From Thysanoteuthis rhombus (taxonomy: Eukaryota > Mollusca > Cephalopoda > Oegopsida > Thysanoteuthidae): a stretch of DNA of 64,000 bases. Below, piece by piece: positions 32,231 through 43,128 of the stretch. The translations under genes were made by a program, and so were the position numbers. Every line of letters starts with the position of its first letter. Position 1 is the stretch's first letter. The notes under the pieces were generated by a model. The model saw only the letters and a program-made list of their open reading frames with translations. It made no database searches and had not been told where the DNA came from. The stretch covers positions 21,902,437-21,966,436 of the forward strand of contig OY735219.1 in the NCBI GenBank assembly GCA_963457665.1, read 5' to 3'.

Positions 32231-32619
32231 GCGAGGTCTTGATATTCGGGACAAGTCGAGCAGGTGTCCCCCGCCCCCTCTCTCGTCCACCCCTCGTCCA
32301 CAAGCCGGGTGGGGGTGACTAAACAGGATGTTGAGCAGTGGAGGAGAGCGCGCACCCCTCCTCCCGTGTTTTTTTTTGCCCTTCCTTCCTTCCTTCCTTC
32401 CTTCCTATTTCTTGCCACTGGCCTTAGAACAATGGCAACCACTGTTATAGATTGACACCCAGAGTGGTAAGAGATTGTCTCGCCATGGAAGCGTGAAGAA
32501 GAAACACCAGAATGTGGGACAGGATTTTTTTTTTCCTTACCCGTCAGGTAGGGGATGGAGACGTGCAGGGGATGGAAACGCAGAAGAAATCATAAGTGGA
32601 CGAGGAACGATAGACAGGT

Positions 32620-33000
32620 CTGGTTAGTCACTCAATAGAAACCATCACGTGAACGACGTCTAGTAGCAGCGTGCCGTTTAGAGGGTGATCAATAAAAATT
32701 TGTCAAAAAGGGCAATTAATGTATAATTCACGTCTCTCGTCTTTTGATTAAGCACTAAAATCGCAGCTGGTTACAAATTATGGACCATTTTAGCATGCAC
32801 CTATCGTAGATTGATCCCTCCCCCATTAAATACCTATTTGAGGGAGAATCTTGAAAAGAAGAAGTCTTTTTCCTGATGATAATAAGTTGTAAATGTTTGA
32901 ATTGTCACCCATCAAACTCTATTGGTAAGGAATGTCAACGTGATACAATACATACATAGCCAGCCAAACCATGTTGAAAACTGAAGGAATCTATATTGAT
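32620..33000 (-). repeat. Family T repeat, near full length
   Basis: Plus strand reads GGTCTGGTTAGTCACTCAAT, AGAAACCATCACGTGA, GAGGGTGATCAAT, and later ACATAGCCAGCCAAACC, GAAAACTGAAGGAATC: the complete family in reverse. The middle is partly diverged. Confidence 0.75.
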
Positions 33001-33267
33001 ATTCGACGGCTTCGCATTGAACGAAAGAGGGAAACATAGAGAACAGTGAATGATCTGTGTATATGAAGTGCTATCCAAAACTTCGAGGAATGGCCATGGA
33101 AAAATTACTTAGTTTGATACCTAGTTTCCATCGTCTCCTTCGGAGTATCTACTAGTTTGTTGTTTCCACATTGATTCATGAAGGGAACTATTCATGAAGG
33201 GTAGTAACGAAATATTCGGTTCGTAAGGACTATCCAAATTGCTCTATTTTTTTTTACCTTGTGTGTG

Positions 33268-33299
<32 letters not shown>

Positions 33300-33735
33300 A
33301 CCTGACTTTCTCTCTCTTCCTCTATATCTCCTCTCTTTCCTGTTCGAACTCGATCCGATATTAGACATTGGAAACAGGAGGGAGACAAGGAGATTTGAAA
33401 TTCATAATGGATTACTTCAGTATCTAAACTTTATACGCAATTCACACCCACCCCCCTCTGCAAGCGGAGCAGAATTTGACTCAAGGTCCCTCGAAAGACA
33501 GAATCTACCCAGTTTCCGCGGCCAGCGTATCGGAGGCGTCGGGATCACTCCAAACTCTCCATACATTGGGAAATGCAGAAGCACCGTCAAGGGCTTAAAA
33601 AAAACCCAAGAACTGTGTATTGTAAACTTGATGGGAAGAGCTGGACGAATCCAAAGTCGCAGGAATATTTAAACATTATGGATATTGCTGACTTCATAAG
33701 AAGAAAAACGATAGGGTTAGGGTTAGTCGACATGC
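33001..33735. other. No gene called; short TA and CT patches
   Basis: Interrupted TA array at 33268-33299 and a CT-rich patch after it. Two TTAGGG units at 33715 are too few to be telomeric. Confidence 0.4.
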
Positions 33736-34190
33736 TACAGGGGTTGCCAATTTAGGCAATACCACCCACCAGTGGGCGATTTAAATTTTCAAGCGATAGA
33801 CTCACTACTGGATTGCAAGGTTGAGTATTAGTTTTTCTGCCTCACATACAAAACTGAACGTCAATACACGCGATTTTCAAGTCGCACGACTTCGGCCCTG
33901 AAAAGAAGCTTTTCTTTTCATTATTATCTTAATATATGATAAGTGCGTTGTATATTTATTCTTTGGGGCCTTCGTGCGAGATTTTGGAGTGTATGCAGTT
34001 GATTAATTACCTGGAAACGAAGTCTACGCAATGTTAGTCATTTTTGACAAATCTAGCCATTTTCAACCATTTTGAATGGCTGCTAAGAGACTAACAGGAT
34101 TTTAAATATTTGTGTGCGTCGCGGAAATTCAACTCTCACAAAAGACTCAAAAGTGAGCGCTGAGCATAAAAGGGTTGGTGATCACAGGGC
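33736..34190. mobile_element. hAT-like non-autonomous element (second type)
   Basis: Left end CAGGGGTTGCCAATTTAGGC and right end GGGTTGGTGATCACAGGG have the form of hAT termini (CAGGGGTNNCCAA and its inverse), with ACCCACCAGTGGGCGATTT just inside. There is no transposase frame. The outer match is imperfect, so the boundaries are approximate. Confidence 0.45.
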
Positions 34191-34690
34191 TAGAGATTTC
34201 TTTCACTAGAATCCACACTCTCTTTTCAATTGAAGCATGTTCTGTTCATGACTTTTGCCAATCTGGAGATGAAATCTCAGTCTTATAAATGTGCCCAGTC
34301 TAATGCTCCCACCTTTCAACTATTGTGTGAAGCTATTAATGACACCGCGTTGATCTGGAGATGAACGTTTTGTTGATTCTTAAAGGAAAGGCTGGAGTTG
34401 GCACGTGTCCATAACCGGGGGTAAAAGGAAAAAAAAGGACACCCAAAAATGCTCGGCTCGCTTTGGCTCGAGACACGTTTTTTTTTCCTTCTTTTTTTGA
34501 AGAACGCCTGGTCAAGTGTCCATTTCTTTTAAAAGCGATGACCAAGTCACTTTGCTTCCTGTAGAGGTTTGAATGAAGACGCGCCACTCGCGTCACAAGA
34601 TTCTAAGACAGTTTGTTCCCCCGTTGGTCCAAGAGCGAATATTCATCAATCGTCTTCGAGTGAAGTTCAGAATGAACTGAGACTAAAGAA
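34191..34690. other. No gene called
   Basis: An 86-codon minus frame (34336-34596) has mixed composition but no recognisable domain. Confidence 0.35.
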
Positions 34691-34691
34691 C

Positions 34692-34724
<33 letters not shown>

Positions 34725-34780
34725 TGAACAGTTTCAGATCGGCGGATACATCTGAACATAGATAGATAGATAGATAGATT
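34691..34780. repeat. (GATA)n microsatellites, two blocks
   Basis: AGAT/GATA runs at 34694-34723 and 34759-34779, separated by 35 bases. Confidence 0.95.
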
Positions 34781-35060
34781 GGAAGGCATAATTAGTCTGC
34801 ATATTGAATTCATGATGATTAAACCAAAAGAATTTTATAGAAATGGCATATTATAACTTGAAAATCGTTGGAAGAAAGCTTTCGTCTCAAAAGGTAGATA
34901 TTTTGATTTAATATCTACCGATTGTTTTATTTATTTACATCATACTTCATCTTATTGTTAAAAGTGACATTGCATATGTTACAATCTCATGTCCAAGCCA
35001 CAAAACAGCCGTTCAGTCCAAAAGAAAAATAAGTAGACATTTCATGTTCATGATGATGAT

Positions 35061-35180
35061 ACAACTACTACTACTACTGCTGCTACTACTACTACTTCTA
35101 CTACTACTACTACTACTACCACTAATAATAATAATAATAATAATAATATAATAATAATGATAATGACGATGATGATGATG
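35061..35180. repeat. (ACT)n-(AAT)n-(GAT)n triplet array
   Basis: Successive trinucleotide runs: ACT/TACTAC, then AATAAT, then GATGATGATG. No LINE 3' end precedes it, so unlike 8.05 kb it is not a clear LINE tail. Confidence 0.9.
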
Positions 35181-35364
35181 TCACTCAAGCATTTTTATAA
35201 ATCTAATTTCAAACCAGGATCGATCGGTCTTTTCTTTGTTCTATCGAAATTACGAAAGGTGAGGAATAAGGGCAAACAAGATTACCAAACAAAAAAAAAA
35301 AATATTTCGAAATAACACTGGTCTAAGATCTAGAAAAAAAAACAGTTACTTATTTTGTTGATCC

Positions 35365-35582
35365 TCCTTAGGTATTTAATGAAGGTTCAATTTGCAATGT
35401 AAGTTTATGTTGAACCGGCTTCTTAATTTGTGTTTTTTTGTTGAAAATCTGTTTGTTTGTTTTTTTTAATGATCAGAGACCACTATTTTCAATTTTATAA
35501 ATTAGTCACTCGCAACATTGCATGCTCTCAAAAAAACGTGTCACACGACGGTGTCTATTGAGTAACTAACCAGACCTGTTGG
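35365..35582 (+). repeat. Family T repeat, 5'-truncated
   Basis: Starts near GGTTCAATTTGCAATGTAAG and ends GTCTATTGAGTAACTAACCA; includes the TAGTCACTCGCAACATTGCA block. The first ~150 bases of the family are missing. Confidence 0.75.
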
Positions 35583-35689
35583 TTTTCTAATCCCAGCACT
35601 CCAAGTCATACTAGTTTTTTTTATTTATTTGTTTTATTTCTATTTCTCTCTACAGACTTGAAAACTGGCATCAATACTTCACATGCACC

Positions 35690-35890
35690 CCTTCAGGAAA
35701 TATTTTTTTGATTTTAGGGAAAAAAGCATTATTGACTTGGGTGGGGGGCTTATTTTGACGGGTTTGTTAATAATATCTAGAATCTAAATGTTTCTAGATG
35801 TTTTGTTTGTTTTTTTTAAATTCTTTTTTAGATATTTTCTGGTGGAAAACGCCAGTGATGTCATAATCGCTTTTCATTTCTAGTAGATCC
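35690..35890 (-). repeat. Inverted copy of the 31.3-kb repeat segment
   Basis: Minus strand contains GACGTTTTCC-type words (plus strand GGAAAACGCCAGTGATGTCA), CTAGAAACATTTAGATTCTA and AACAAACCCGTCAAAATAAG, matching 31300-31400. Confidence 0.55.
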
Positions 35891-35984
35891 GGGGCACGTT
35901 CTTCCAGCTTGCAGGAAGTGACAATTATTTCGTTTCAATTTTGTTATTGAGAATTGTATCGTAATGATTTTTTGAATTCTCACC

Positions 35985-36190
35985 TCTGCGAACGAAATAG
36001 GAATAGGTATATGTATTGATTCGTATAAGTCAGTATGTCTGTGTGTCCAGACAATATTTCCAAAAGTTCGCGACGAATTTCAATGAAAATGAGTGCAGGG
36101 TTGGGCCATGGGCTGAGGAAGAAGTGATTTAATTTTCGGATGGATTCAAGAATTTCACATTGATACCTGCTTCGTAGCTATAGATAGACT
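35985..36190 (+). mobile_element. Family V transposon-like repeat, one internal unit
   Basis: Starts CCTCTGCGAACGAAATAGG, the same left-end style as the 48.85-kb copy, and has a single core TTCGCGACGAATTTCAATGA at about 36064. The right end is missing. Confidence 0.6.
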
Positions 36191-36576
36191 TATTTTCATT
36201 GAGTTTTTAGTGAATTTTACTGAGTACTGTTAAGCTTTATTTTTTATGTAAAAGTCTTGGTTTTAAAATCTGTCTTCTTACGAACTCTCCATGGCGAAGA
36301 GTCTAAAAGAATTTTTTTCTCACATATGAGGAATTTTCTTTCAACCCCTTCTCCCCATGTCTAAAAATGCCCGGGACACGACTTGACTAATATGGCAAAA
36401 ACTTTGAGCGTTCCAACGCATATTAAATTCGGTATCATTACCTTCAATTTGCGAATTGTAGAGTAAAATTCTCTTTACATTTTCAAACACAAAAATTCAA
36501 ATTACAAATCATTCTTCAATTAATCCATTCTAATGAGAAATTGATACGTGATGTTATGTATTTTATTATCTGGAGC
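36191..36576. other. No gene seen
   Basis: AT-rich DNA between family V and family T fragments. Confidence 0.35.
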
Positions 36577-36665
36577 CGTCAGCAAAAACTGTCAACACAG
36601 CTTTCTTAGTGTGGTTCAATTTGCAATGTAAGTTTATGCTAAATTTATTACTTATTTTGTGTCTG
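36577..36665 (+). repeat. Family T repeat, internally deleted
   Basis: CCGTCAGCAAAAACTGTCAA and CACAGCTTTCTTAG are joined directly to GGTTCAATTTGCAATGTAAG and TTTATGCTAAATT, so about 150 internal bases of the family are lost. Confidence 0.7.
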
Positions 36666-36854
36666 GCAGCATTACCGAATCCTGAGGCGACAAATGCCCG
36701 ACGCAGCGTCATTGATTTCATCTGTTCTTGGTCCCGGGGTGGGAGGGGGAATATGTGGATTATTGCCTCTCTCAAGGGCATCAGTACCACTGACCATTTG
36801 GCCACCAACGCTCTCTTATTTTGTCCTCATTGTTTTAATCGTTGTTCTGTGAGC

Positions 36855-37395
36855 AGAAAGTGAACCATTACATCTACTTAGGATAGAAAACCTGTGAAAT
36901 CTTCAAGAGAAGAAATCAGGCGAAAATCGTGTGCGTTTGGCAAGCTTTCGATAAAGCAAGCTCATCCTACAAAAATTAGGGAATCCCATTAGTCCTCAAA
37001 AGAATGGTAAAGAACCAATGCATTGTACCCGGTAGTTACCTATGGAGCTGGAACATTAAACCTAAACGAAAGATTAGCTCTTAAACTAAGAACCATGCCA
37101 CGTACACCGGAGATAATCATGTTTGACATCGTGCAGAGAGATCAGAGGACAGCACTATGTATCAGAGAGAAAAATATGGAATATCATAGGAGTCATAAGA
37201 GATAACGAGTTGGTCATGTTGTGAGAATGTCAGATAACCACAAGACTCACAATTGACTTCCGGTTCAAAACTGTATCCGATAAAGAATATAGATGGCATG
37301 TCGAAAAAGACAGGCTCAGGAAGTACTAGTACTGAGACATTCTCGATCCAGAAGACTGGCGAAGTCCATCGACGGACGTTAAAAGGGCCAGCAAT
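36855..37395 (+). pseudogene. RTE-like LINE reverse transcriptase 3' part
   Basis: Order of blocks as in the 13.9-kb copy: ACCATTACATCTACTTAGG (HHYIYLG), GGCAAGCTTTCGATAAAGC, AGTTACCTATGGAGCTGGAA (VTYGAGT), AACTAAGAACCATGCC (LRTM), AGAGAGATCAGAGGACA, then CATGTTGTGAGAATGTCAG and GACGGACGTTAAAAGG. There are many stops and small deletions. The 3' end joins directly to the left arm of a long inverted repeat. Confidence 0.8.
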
Positions 37396-37573
37396 CTTTT
37401 TCACACAAAGTATCTACAGTGGTTCACAGAAATTTTTGCTACTTACATGTTTGAAGAAAGAAATGGGGATATCTATCTATCTATCTATCTATCGTTAATC
37501 TTTGCACATCTATTTCACTATTTCTCAAATATTATCTGCAACGAGTCTCAACTTAATTCATCTACTAGTCCAT
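37388..37573 (-). repeat. Family X repeat, left arm of a long inverted repeat
   Basis: CCAGCAATCTTTTTCACACA, AAGTATCTACAGTGGTT, ACATGTTTGAAGAAAGAAAT, a (TATC)n run, then GTTAATCTTTGCACATC, TATTATCTGCAACGAGTCTC and ACTAGTCCATTTC. The whole series returns in reverse at 38285-38465. Confidence 0.85.
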
Positions 37574-37908
37574 TTCCATGACGATAGTTTTAAATTCCCT
37601 CTCATAGCGTGTGTACTGTTTGAGCCCTGACCGCTGTCACAAAAGGTGTCCACCCCATTCCGCCACCCACCAATTGCCCTCTTTGACTGTGATGTCTTCT
37701 ATCAATTTTTGACGCGTCATTTCAATTATTAGATTACCTTATCACCACCAATTCACTCGTTTCCGTCTCGTCTTATCATTTTGGATTGGAAAAAAAATGA
37801 AAGGTCACAATGTTAATCAAATATTGAAGACGAAAAAAGGATGTTGGGCAGACCGCATATTGTGTGTGTATAAACATTTACAGAAATCGCTGGTGTACAT
37901 AGACATGC

Positions 37909-37912
<4 letters not shown>

Positions 37913-37956
<44 letters not shown>
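37913..37956. repeat. (AT)n microsatellite
   Basis: Pure AT run directly before a family U copy. Confidence 0.95.
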
Positions 37957-37960
<4 letters not shown>

Positions 37961-38202
37961 TGTTTCATCCACAGACAGCTGTTTCGTTGTATTACAACTA
38001 TTTCAGTGTGGCTATAGACTATCCATTATCCCATCGAGTATTACGAGGTAGGATCGAAATCTTCGCTTCAAACCCACAGGCTGGCATTTTAACTCTGCCC
38101 CACGGAACTGGACGGTCAGTAAGATTGAATTTATGCGATATATTCACTCATGCATAAATTCCCCATCCACCAGAGTGCTCCATTCCTACGTTGGGAGAGC
38201 AT

Positions 38203-38205
<3 letters not shown>
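37957..38205 (+). repeat. Family U repeat
   Basis: TTTCATCCACAGACAGCTGT, TTCAGTGTGGCTATAGACTA, ATCGAAATCTTCGCTTC, CACGGAACTGGACGGTCAGT, TTATGCGATATATTCA, CAGAGTGCTCCATTCCTA. Two more copies in tandem lie at 49.93-50.36 kb. An AT array lies on each side of this copy. Confidence 0.75.

Positions 38206-38243
<38 letters not shown>
38206..38243. repeat. (AT)n microsatellite
   Basis: Pure AT run directly after the family U copy. Confidence 0.95.
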
Positions 38244-38245
<2 letters not shown>

Positions 38246-38284
38246 TTATGTGTACGCGAGTGTGCAGGCGCCTGTTGACTGAAA

Positions 38285-38610
38285 TGGACTAGTAGATGGA
38301 TACAGTTGAGACCCGTTGCAGATAATATTTGAGAAATACTGAAATAGATGTGCAAAGATTAACGATAGATAGATAGATAGATATCCCCATTTCTTTCTTC
38401 AAACATGTAAATAGCAAAAATTTCTGTTAACCACTGTAGATACTTTGTATGAAAAAGATTGCTGGCACCCGTCGAAGTGCATCGAAATATGCCCCCGGAA
38501 TGATAACAAAATTTTGAGATGTAAACGTTACTTCCTCTTGAGTTTTTCTCTTTGCCTTCCAATTGTCACTTTTCATCAACACATATTGATAAATGGCTAC
38601 GAGGATAGTT
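38285..38610 (+). repeat. Family X repeat, right arm of a long inverted repeat
   Basis: The first ~180 bases are the reverse of 37388-37573, including a (GATA)n run at 38366-38382. The copy extends further with GCACCCGTCGAAGTGCATCG, ATATGCCCCCGGAAT, GAGTTTTTCTCTTTGCCTTC and CAATTGTCACTTTTCATC. The extension matches 59.83-59.96 kb. Confidence 0.85.
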
Positions 38611-39639
38611 TCCAAGAAAATCGTTTAATTTGTTAGTAAATACATTTTAAACACTCCTATCCCAGCAACCCAGCTATCCGTCCATTTTTATGCAGAGCGT
38701 ATTCATCTGCCCCCCGTCGAGGACAGAATGTGACACAAAGTCGATGGGGGGCACTAACACAAACGTGTGGATGGTTCAAGAAATTGTCCACTTCCACTGG
38801 CACTTCTTATTTTGGGACCCCCTCTGATAGCGGGCGATGAACCTGACCCCACTCCTTTCTGTGCAATCGCAGGATGCATTATGGTGAATGAAAGGGGCGT
38901 ATCTATTGAAATAGCGCCCATGACAAGCACTGAAATTTTGTGGCAATGTCTGACATCATAGCATACATCCGGTTCCTGGTTGTATTGAAATAACATAGGA
39001 TAAATCACGCTTTTTTCTTTCTCTGCTGATTTTTTTTTTCATCATTTACAATAAAATTTTGCATAGTAAGTATAGGACAACCAGTTGAATTTTAACTCAT
39101 TTTTTGCCATTGCATCAATTTATTGTTCATTTTTTCCCCTCTGGAAATACGAGCAGACAATATTTACACTTTTAAAAACCATCATTTGTAATGCGATATG
39201 TAAGTGAGCATATTTATTGCCCAGAACTCAGAGATTTGAACTTTTTACAAGTGGTTGAAAAAAAAAAAAGTGAGCTGATTTCGATATTATTTTTAGTATT
39301 TATTTTCAAATGAATTTTGGTGTGAAATTATATTGTAAGACAAATGTTCACTTTGCCACTTTAGTGCAGTCCCTGTCCAAGCAGTTGAATTACCTGGAAA
39401 GCTTTTCCTATCATCGTGTGGAACGAGTGTAGAACAGAGAGAGAGAGAAAGAGAGAGAGATAGAGATTTGGTCGTTCTAAAGAACGTGACCATCATTGTT
39501 TCTCGTTAGGCCACTTCTTCATCCGCCAGGTTAAATGGTTACAATTCTCAAACACTGCCGGATCGTTCTACTCACTTAATCTTCCATGAACATGGCTATC
39601 TGAGTAGGGCTGGTCTGACTTTAATAGAAACTGTTCAGT
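38611..39639. other. No gene seen
   Basis: About 1 kb of AT-rich DNA with a short GAGAGA patch at 39438-39460. Nothing else was recognised. Confidence 0.4.
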
Positions 39640-39712
39640 GGCGCCCATTTCAAGTGGCGCCCAGGGCACCGTGCTATAACTGCCATGCCCTAGATACGCC
39701 ACTGGAACCGGA
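39640..39712. repeat. End of the GGCGTAGC-type short element
   Basis: CAGTGGCGCCCATTTCAAGT, GTGGCGCCCAGGGCACC and CTAGATACGCCACTGG resemble parts of the element at 23480-23705. Only one end is recognisable. Confidence 0.35.
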
Positions 39713-40219
39713 CCCCTGAAACTAGATATTCAATTTTTGTTCTGGCTTTCGGCCAATAGACCGGAAACCAGCGTAGAACTCGCAGACTCAAAGGTTGAGG
39801 TGAAAGTTGTAAAAATATACTAAACGTTGAAAATAGAAAATGGCAATGGGTAAAGTGGAAGAAGGAAAATGGCGAAACGTGCCGAGTAAAGTAATCGCCA
39901 TAAACACAGCAGGTTTCTCTTTCTTGAAGAAGAGGGTACTTTTTTTTGTTTTTTGTTTTTTTGCGAAGGGGACTCCCAACCGACAACCATCAAATTGACA
40001 CCCCTCCCCCAACCTGCTTGCGTCTGAACTGCCCTTGTAGCGCGAACAGACGCTGAGAAGAACCGGTGCCGTGTGGAGGAGGAATGAAATGGCTGAACTT
40101 TTTCTCTTTTGGTTGAAGGTGGATTTCAGCGGAAATGACGCGACAAATGTTTGTTAAGCGTAGAAACAACTTGGCTGGTGATACACTCCAGTTGTTCAGA
40201 GAGAAATAGCTGTGGATGA
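39713..40219. other. No gene called
   Basis: Moderate-complexity DNA. Open frames on the minus strand (67-101 codons) show no domain. Confidence 0.35.
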
Positions 40220-40490
40220 CCAGTGTTGCCAATTTATCGCTTTTCACGCGAAATTGAGCGCGTTTCTTGTTTTGGCACGAAATTTCATCTCTCATCGATA
40301 TTTGTGGCCAATTTTAGCGCCATTTCCAGCGAATTTCAGCCACCTCCTAGCTATCTGAAACAAATTATAGACATCTTAGCTATTAAAGTAGCCATAAAAT
40401 GGTTAACAGGTTCGGGTTTTTTTTGACACTTTTTTTTTTTTTGCGGGCGATTTAGCGCAAAAAGTTTTTTTCTGAGTTGCCAACACAGGC
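40220..40490. mobile_element. MITE, probably hAT-type
   Basis: Left end CAGTGTTGCCAATTTATCGC and right end, read in reverse, CTGTGTTGGCAACTCAG are inverted counterparts, and GCGATTTAGCGCAAAAAG inside the right end pairs with ATCGCTTTTCACGCGAAATT inside the left. About 270 bases long and without coding capacity. CAGTGTTG termini are typical of short hAT-type elements. Confidence 0.6.
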
Positions 40491-40574
40491 AGGATGGCTC
40501 CGTAAGATTGAAATGATTCACGCTGATCTTTTGGTTTCAACTCTGATTTTGATTTTTATAAGCACGTTTAAACA

Positions 40575-40760
40575 TATACTTGGACACATACACACACATA
40601 CACTCACACACTCATGCTAACAGCGCGCCTATACGTATTCACGCATTCGCTCACTCTCACACACTTGCACACATATGCACTCTGGCACATGTACACATTC
40701 ATGCAAGCAAATACAGACAAACCTACGCACACGTACACCCCTACACATACACATACATTA
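40575..40760. repeat. CA-rich degenerate tract
   Basis: ACACATACACTCACAC-type sequence without fixed period. Confidence 0.8.
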
Positions 40761-40834
40761 TCTATTGACAAAAACAAAGGAAATATAGTCCGGTTTATTC
40801 TGTAATTAATTAGAATTTGGATTTTTAAAAAAAA

Positions 40835-40995
40835 TAACCTCCTGTTATTATACGAGGAATGTGTCCCTTGGCCTAGACACTGTGAATAGAATAAACAATT
40901 TAAGGAAACGGAGCTGCTTTAGGAATCGAACCTGCGACCGATTAGGTGGCTGCTCCACCGTAGCGTAAAGGCGAAGGCCAAAATAACTGGTTCAT
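40835..40995 (-). repeat. tRNA-derived SINE S3, best tRNA-like head
   Basis: Minus strand: GGTGGAGCAGCCACCTAATC, then GGTCGCAGGTTCGATTCCT, an exact match to the pol III B-box (GGTTCGANNCC), then TCTATTCACAGTGTCTAGGC, AAGGGACACATTCCTC and TAATAACAGGAGG. Upstream A-box sequence is weak. The body aligns with 30755-30920. Confidence 0.7.
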
Positions 40996-41157
40996 CTCTG
41001 CAATCTCATTTTTTTTTTGTTCAAATAGAATATATATTATTCATAGAATATAGAAATGTTTCTGTCTCTTTCTTTATCCATCTCTCTCTCTCCCTCTCTC
41101 TCCCTTTCCTTCCCCCTCTCTCATCTTTTCTTCTTTCTTTTCTAGAAACAGTTAATC

Positions 41158-41607
41158 AAAACTGTCCACCAAAACTTCTAACATAGGTGTCTTCTGTTTT
41201 CAAGTTGGTCCAGTTGGTTGGCTGGCTGCCTATGTATATGTATCATGCGTACTGGCTGCACCAGTAGAGCTAAAGGGCTAAAAAAAAAAGTTCAACATTT
41301 ACTCCTTATTGTGTCTAGGAAAACGACTTTTTTCGTTTGTTGAAGATCAAACCCCGAATAGCTTCATGATGACGCTTCAATATGTTCTGTAAGCTTTTTA
41401 CTAAATTGAGTCCTTAGTTCACGTCCGGGCTTGTTTTTAAATTTTTAGATATTTTACTGATCATGATCCAACAGAAAGACGTGAGCAAAAAACTTAGCTA
41501 TTGTTCATTCAAGTTTTTCAATTGATCACCCCCAACACAGAATACTGCCAAAAGTCTTTCGGTCATAAGACAGTTTTTATCGAATGATTAACCAGACACG
41601 TTTCTTT
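41158..41607 (+). repeat. Family T repeat, full length
   Basis: AACTGTCCACCAAAACTTCT, AACATAGGTGTCTTC, TCAAGTTGGTCCAG, ACATTTACTCCTTATTGTG, TATGTTCTGTAAGCTTT, TTGATCACCCCCAACAC, ATCGAATGATTAACCAGACA, all in the family order. Confidence 0.85.
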
Positions 41608-41934
41608 CTTTGTTCTTTCTTTATTTTTTTATTTTTCATATCTTTCTTTTTCCTTTCTCTCTTTCGTATCTGAAATATGGTAATTAACTTCCCCGGCTGC
41701 CCCCGATCCTATCAAGGTGTTGATTATCTCTTCAGAGACTCTCTAATCCCCTCCCTGGTCTCCCCAGTTTACCACCGTTGATTAGTCAGTTCAATATTGA
41801 AAAACAAATGTTTTAATATGACATTTTGATCCAAGGCACCCCAACCCCTCTACACAGTACAACGGAAACTGGGTGAACAATTTGTTTCTCTTCTCATGAA
41901 GCTTTTGTCTATTTAGTTATTCTCCCTCAATTAG

Positions 41935-42460
41935 AAACCGTAAACCAAAACTATCAACAAAACTATCGAAATAGGTTTCTTCAGTTTCTGAATCAGTCTG
42001 GAAGGCTGCGTAGGGTTAGGGTTGTGTGTATTTCTTCATTTTTTATGCAATATGGGGCTGTTCGATTTGCTGCTGGGTAACGCTAGTGCTAGAATGTCCT
42101 TATAACTATCATATTATGTATCGGGCGCACAGGTCTTGCAAATTGAGCTAAAAGACCGAAAAATTGGACATTTACTCCTTTTATGTCTACAAAAAACTTC
42201 TTTTTTTTCAAATCCTCCCAAAATAGATTTCTAGTTGGGGTTTCAGTTTGCAACGTAAGTTTACGCTAAAGTCCTCGTTAGTTCGTGCCCACTTTTTTTT
42301 TCTATTTAGACTTTTTAGTGATCACTGCCCAATAGAAGGCGAAATAAGTAACTCGATCATTGATCACCCCTTCTTCCAATATATTGATTGATCGCGCCCA
42401 AAACGGCATGTTGTCAAGGGATGTTGGTCACGTGACAGTTTCAATTGAATTACTAATTTG
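41935..42460 (+). repeat. Family T repeat, full length with insertion
   Basis: ACCGTAAACCAAAACTATCA, AATAGGTTTCTTCAGTTTC, then about 100 extra bases, TGGACATTTACTCCTTTTAT, TTGCAACGTAAGTTTACGC, TGATCGCGCCCAAAACGGCA, CAGTTTCAATTGAATTACTA. Only about 330 bases separate it from the previous copy. Confidence 0.8.
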
Positions 42461-43128
42461 TTCGTTGTTCTTGAAATATGATGCTCGTCTGAATCCCTGA
42501 ACCTCTGACAGACTCGATTACCCAGTCTAAACACAATCTAAAACGCACCCAAAACCTGTCTCAATTTGGTTTAGGACCACAAGACCGGGTTGCATAGTAA
42601 TTGTATATTTATTTGGTTATACGTCCTGTCCGATTCCTCTTATAAACAGTGATAGAGACGAGTTTTGGGGAGCTAGATATACGGTTAGGCTTGGTCTTGG
42701 GGAACTAGGTGTAGTGTAATGTTTCCATTAGTAGACATTGAACATACAAAACAACTGGGAATTCAGAAGTAGGTATACACCATAGCTCCACGTACAACCC
42801 CATTTCCATCTTTGATTATGGCCTAAAACTTATAATGGATCGGTCCGTGTGAAATAGATTAACACAGCTAAAAAATTAATCAAAGGGTTGTGATGAAATG
42901 AGATACGTTGCTATGACACAAGAATGAATTATACGTCACAGGAAATAAAAGAAAAGGAAAAAAGAGAGAGAAATGTTTAATGTTGAGTTGAGACTTTGAA
43001 TAAACTTAAAATTAGAATACTTGAATGATTAAAAATGAATAACCGAATAAAATCTTCGAACTCCTTTCTGTCGATCTGTACACAAATAACCCCGTCATTT
43101 TGGACTGGTATAGTATATATATATATAT
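42461..43128. other. No gene seen
   Basis: Ordinary AT-rich DNA; a TA run at 43112-43130 abuts the mariner remnant. Confidence 0.4.

Noticed and set aside
33712..33727. GGGTTAGGGTTAG, telomere-like (also near 42006)
   Set aside because: Only about two TTAGGG units at each place, expected by chance; no telomeric array.
34336..34596. 86-codon minus-strand ORF
   Set aside because: Basic, mixed composition, but no domain or repeat and no splice support; expected by chance in 64 kb read in six frames.
35061..35180. LINE tail, because of GATGATGATG
   Set aside because: No LINE 3' block (GTTAAAAG or GGTCTATGTCCAACG) precedes it on either strand.
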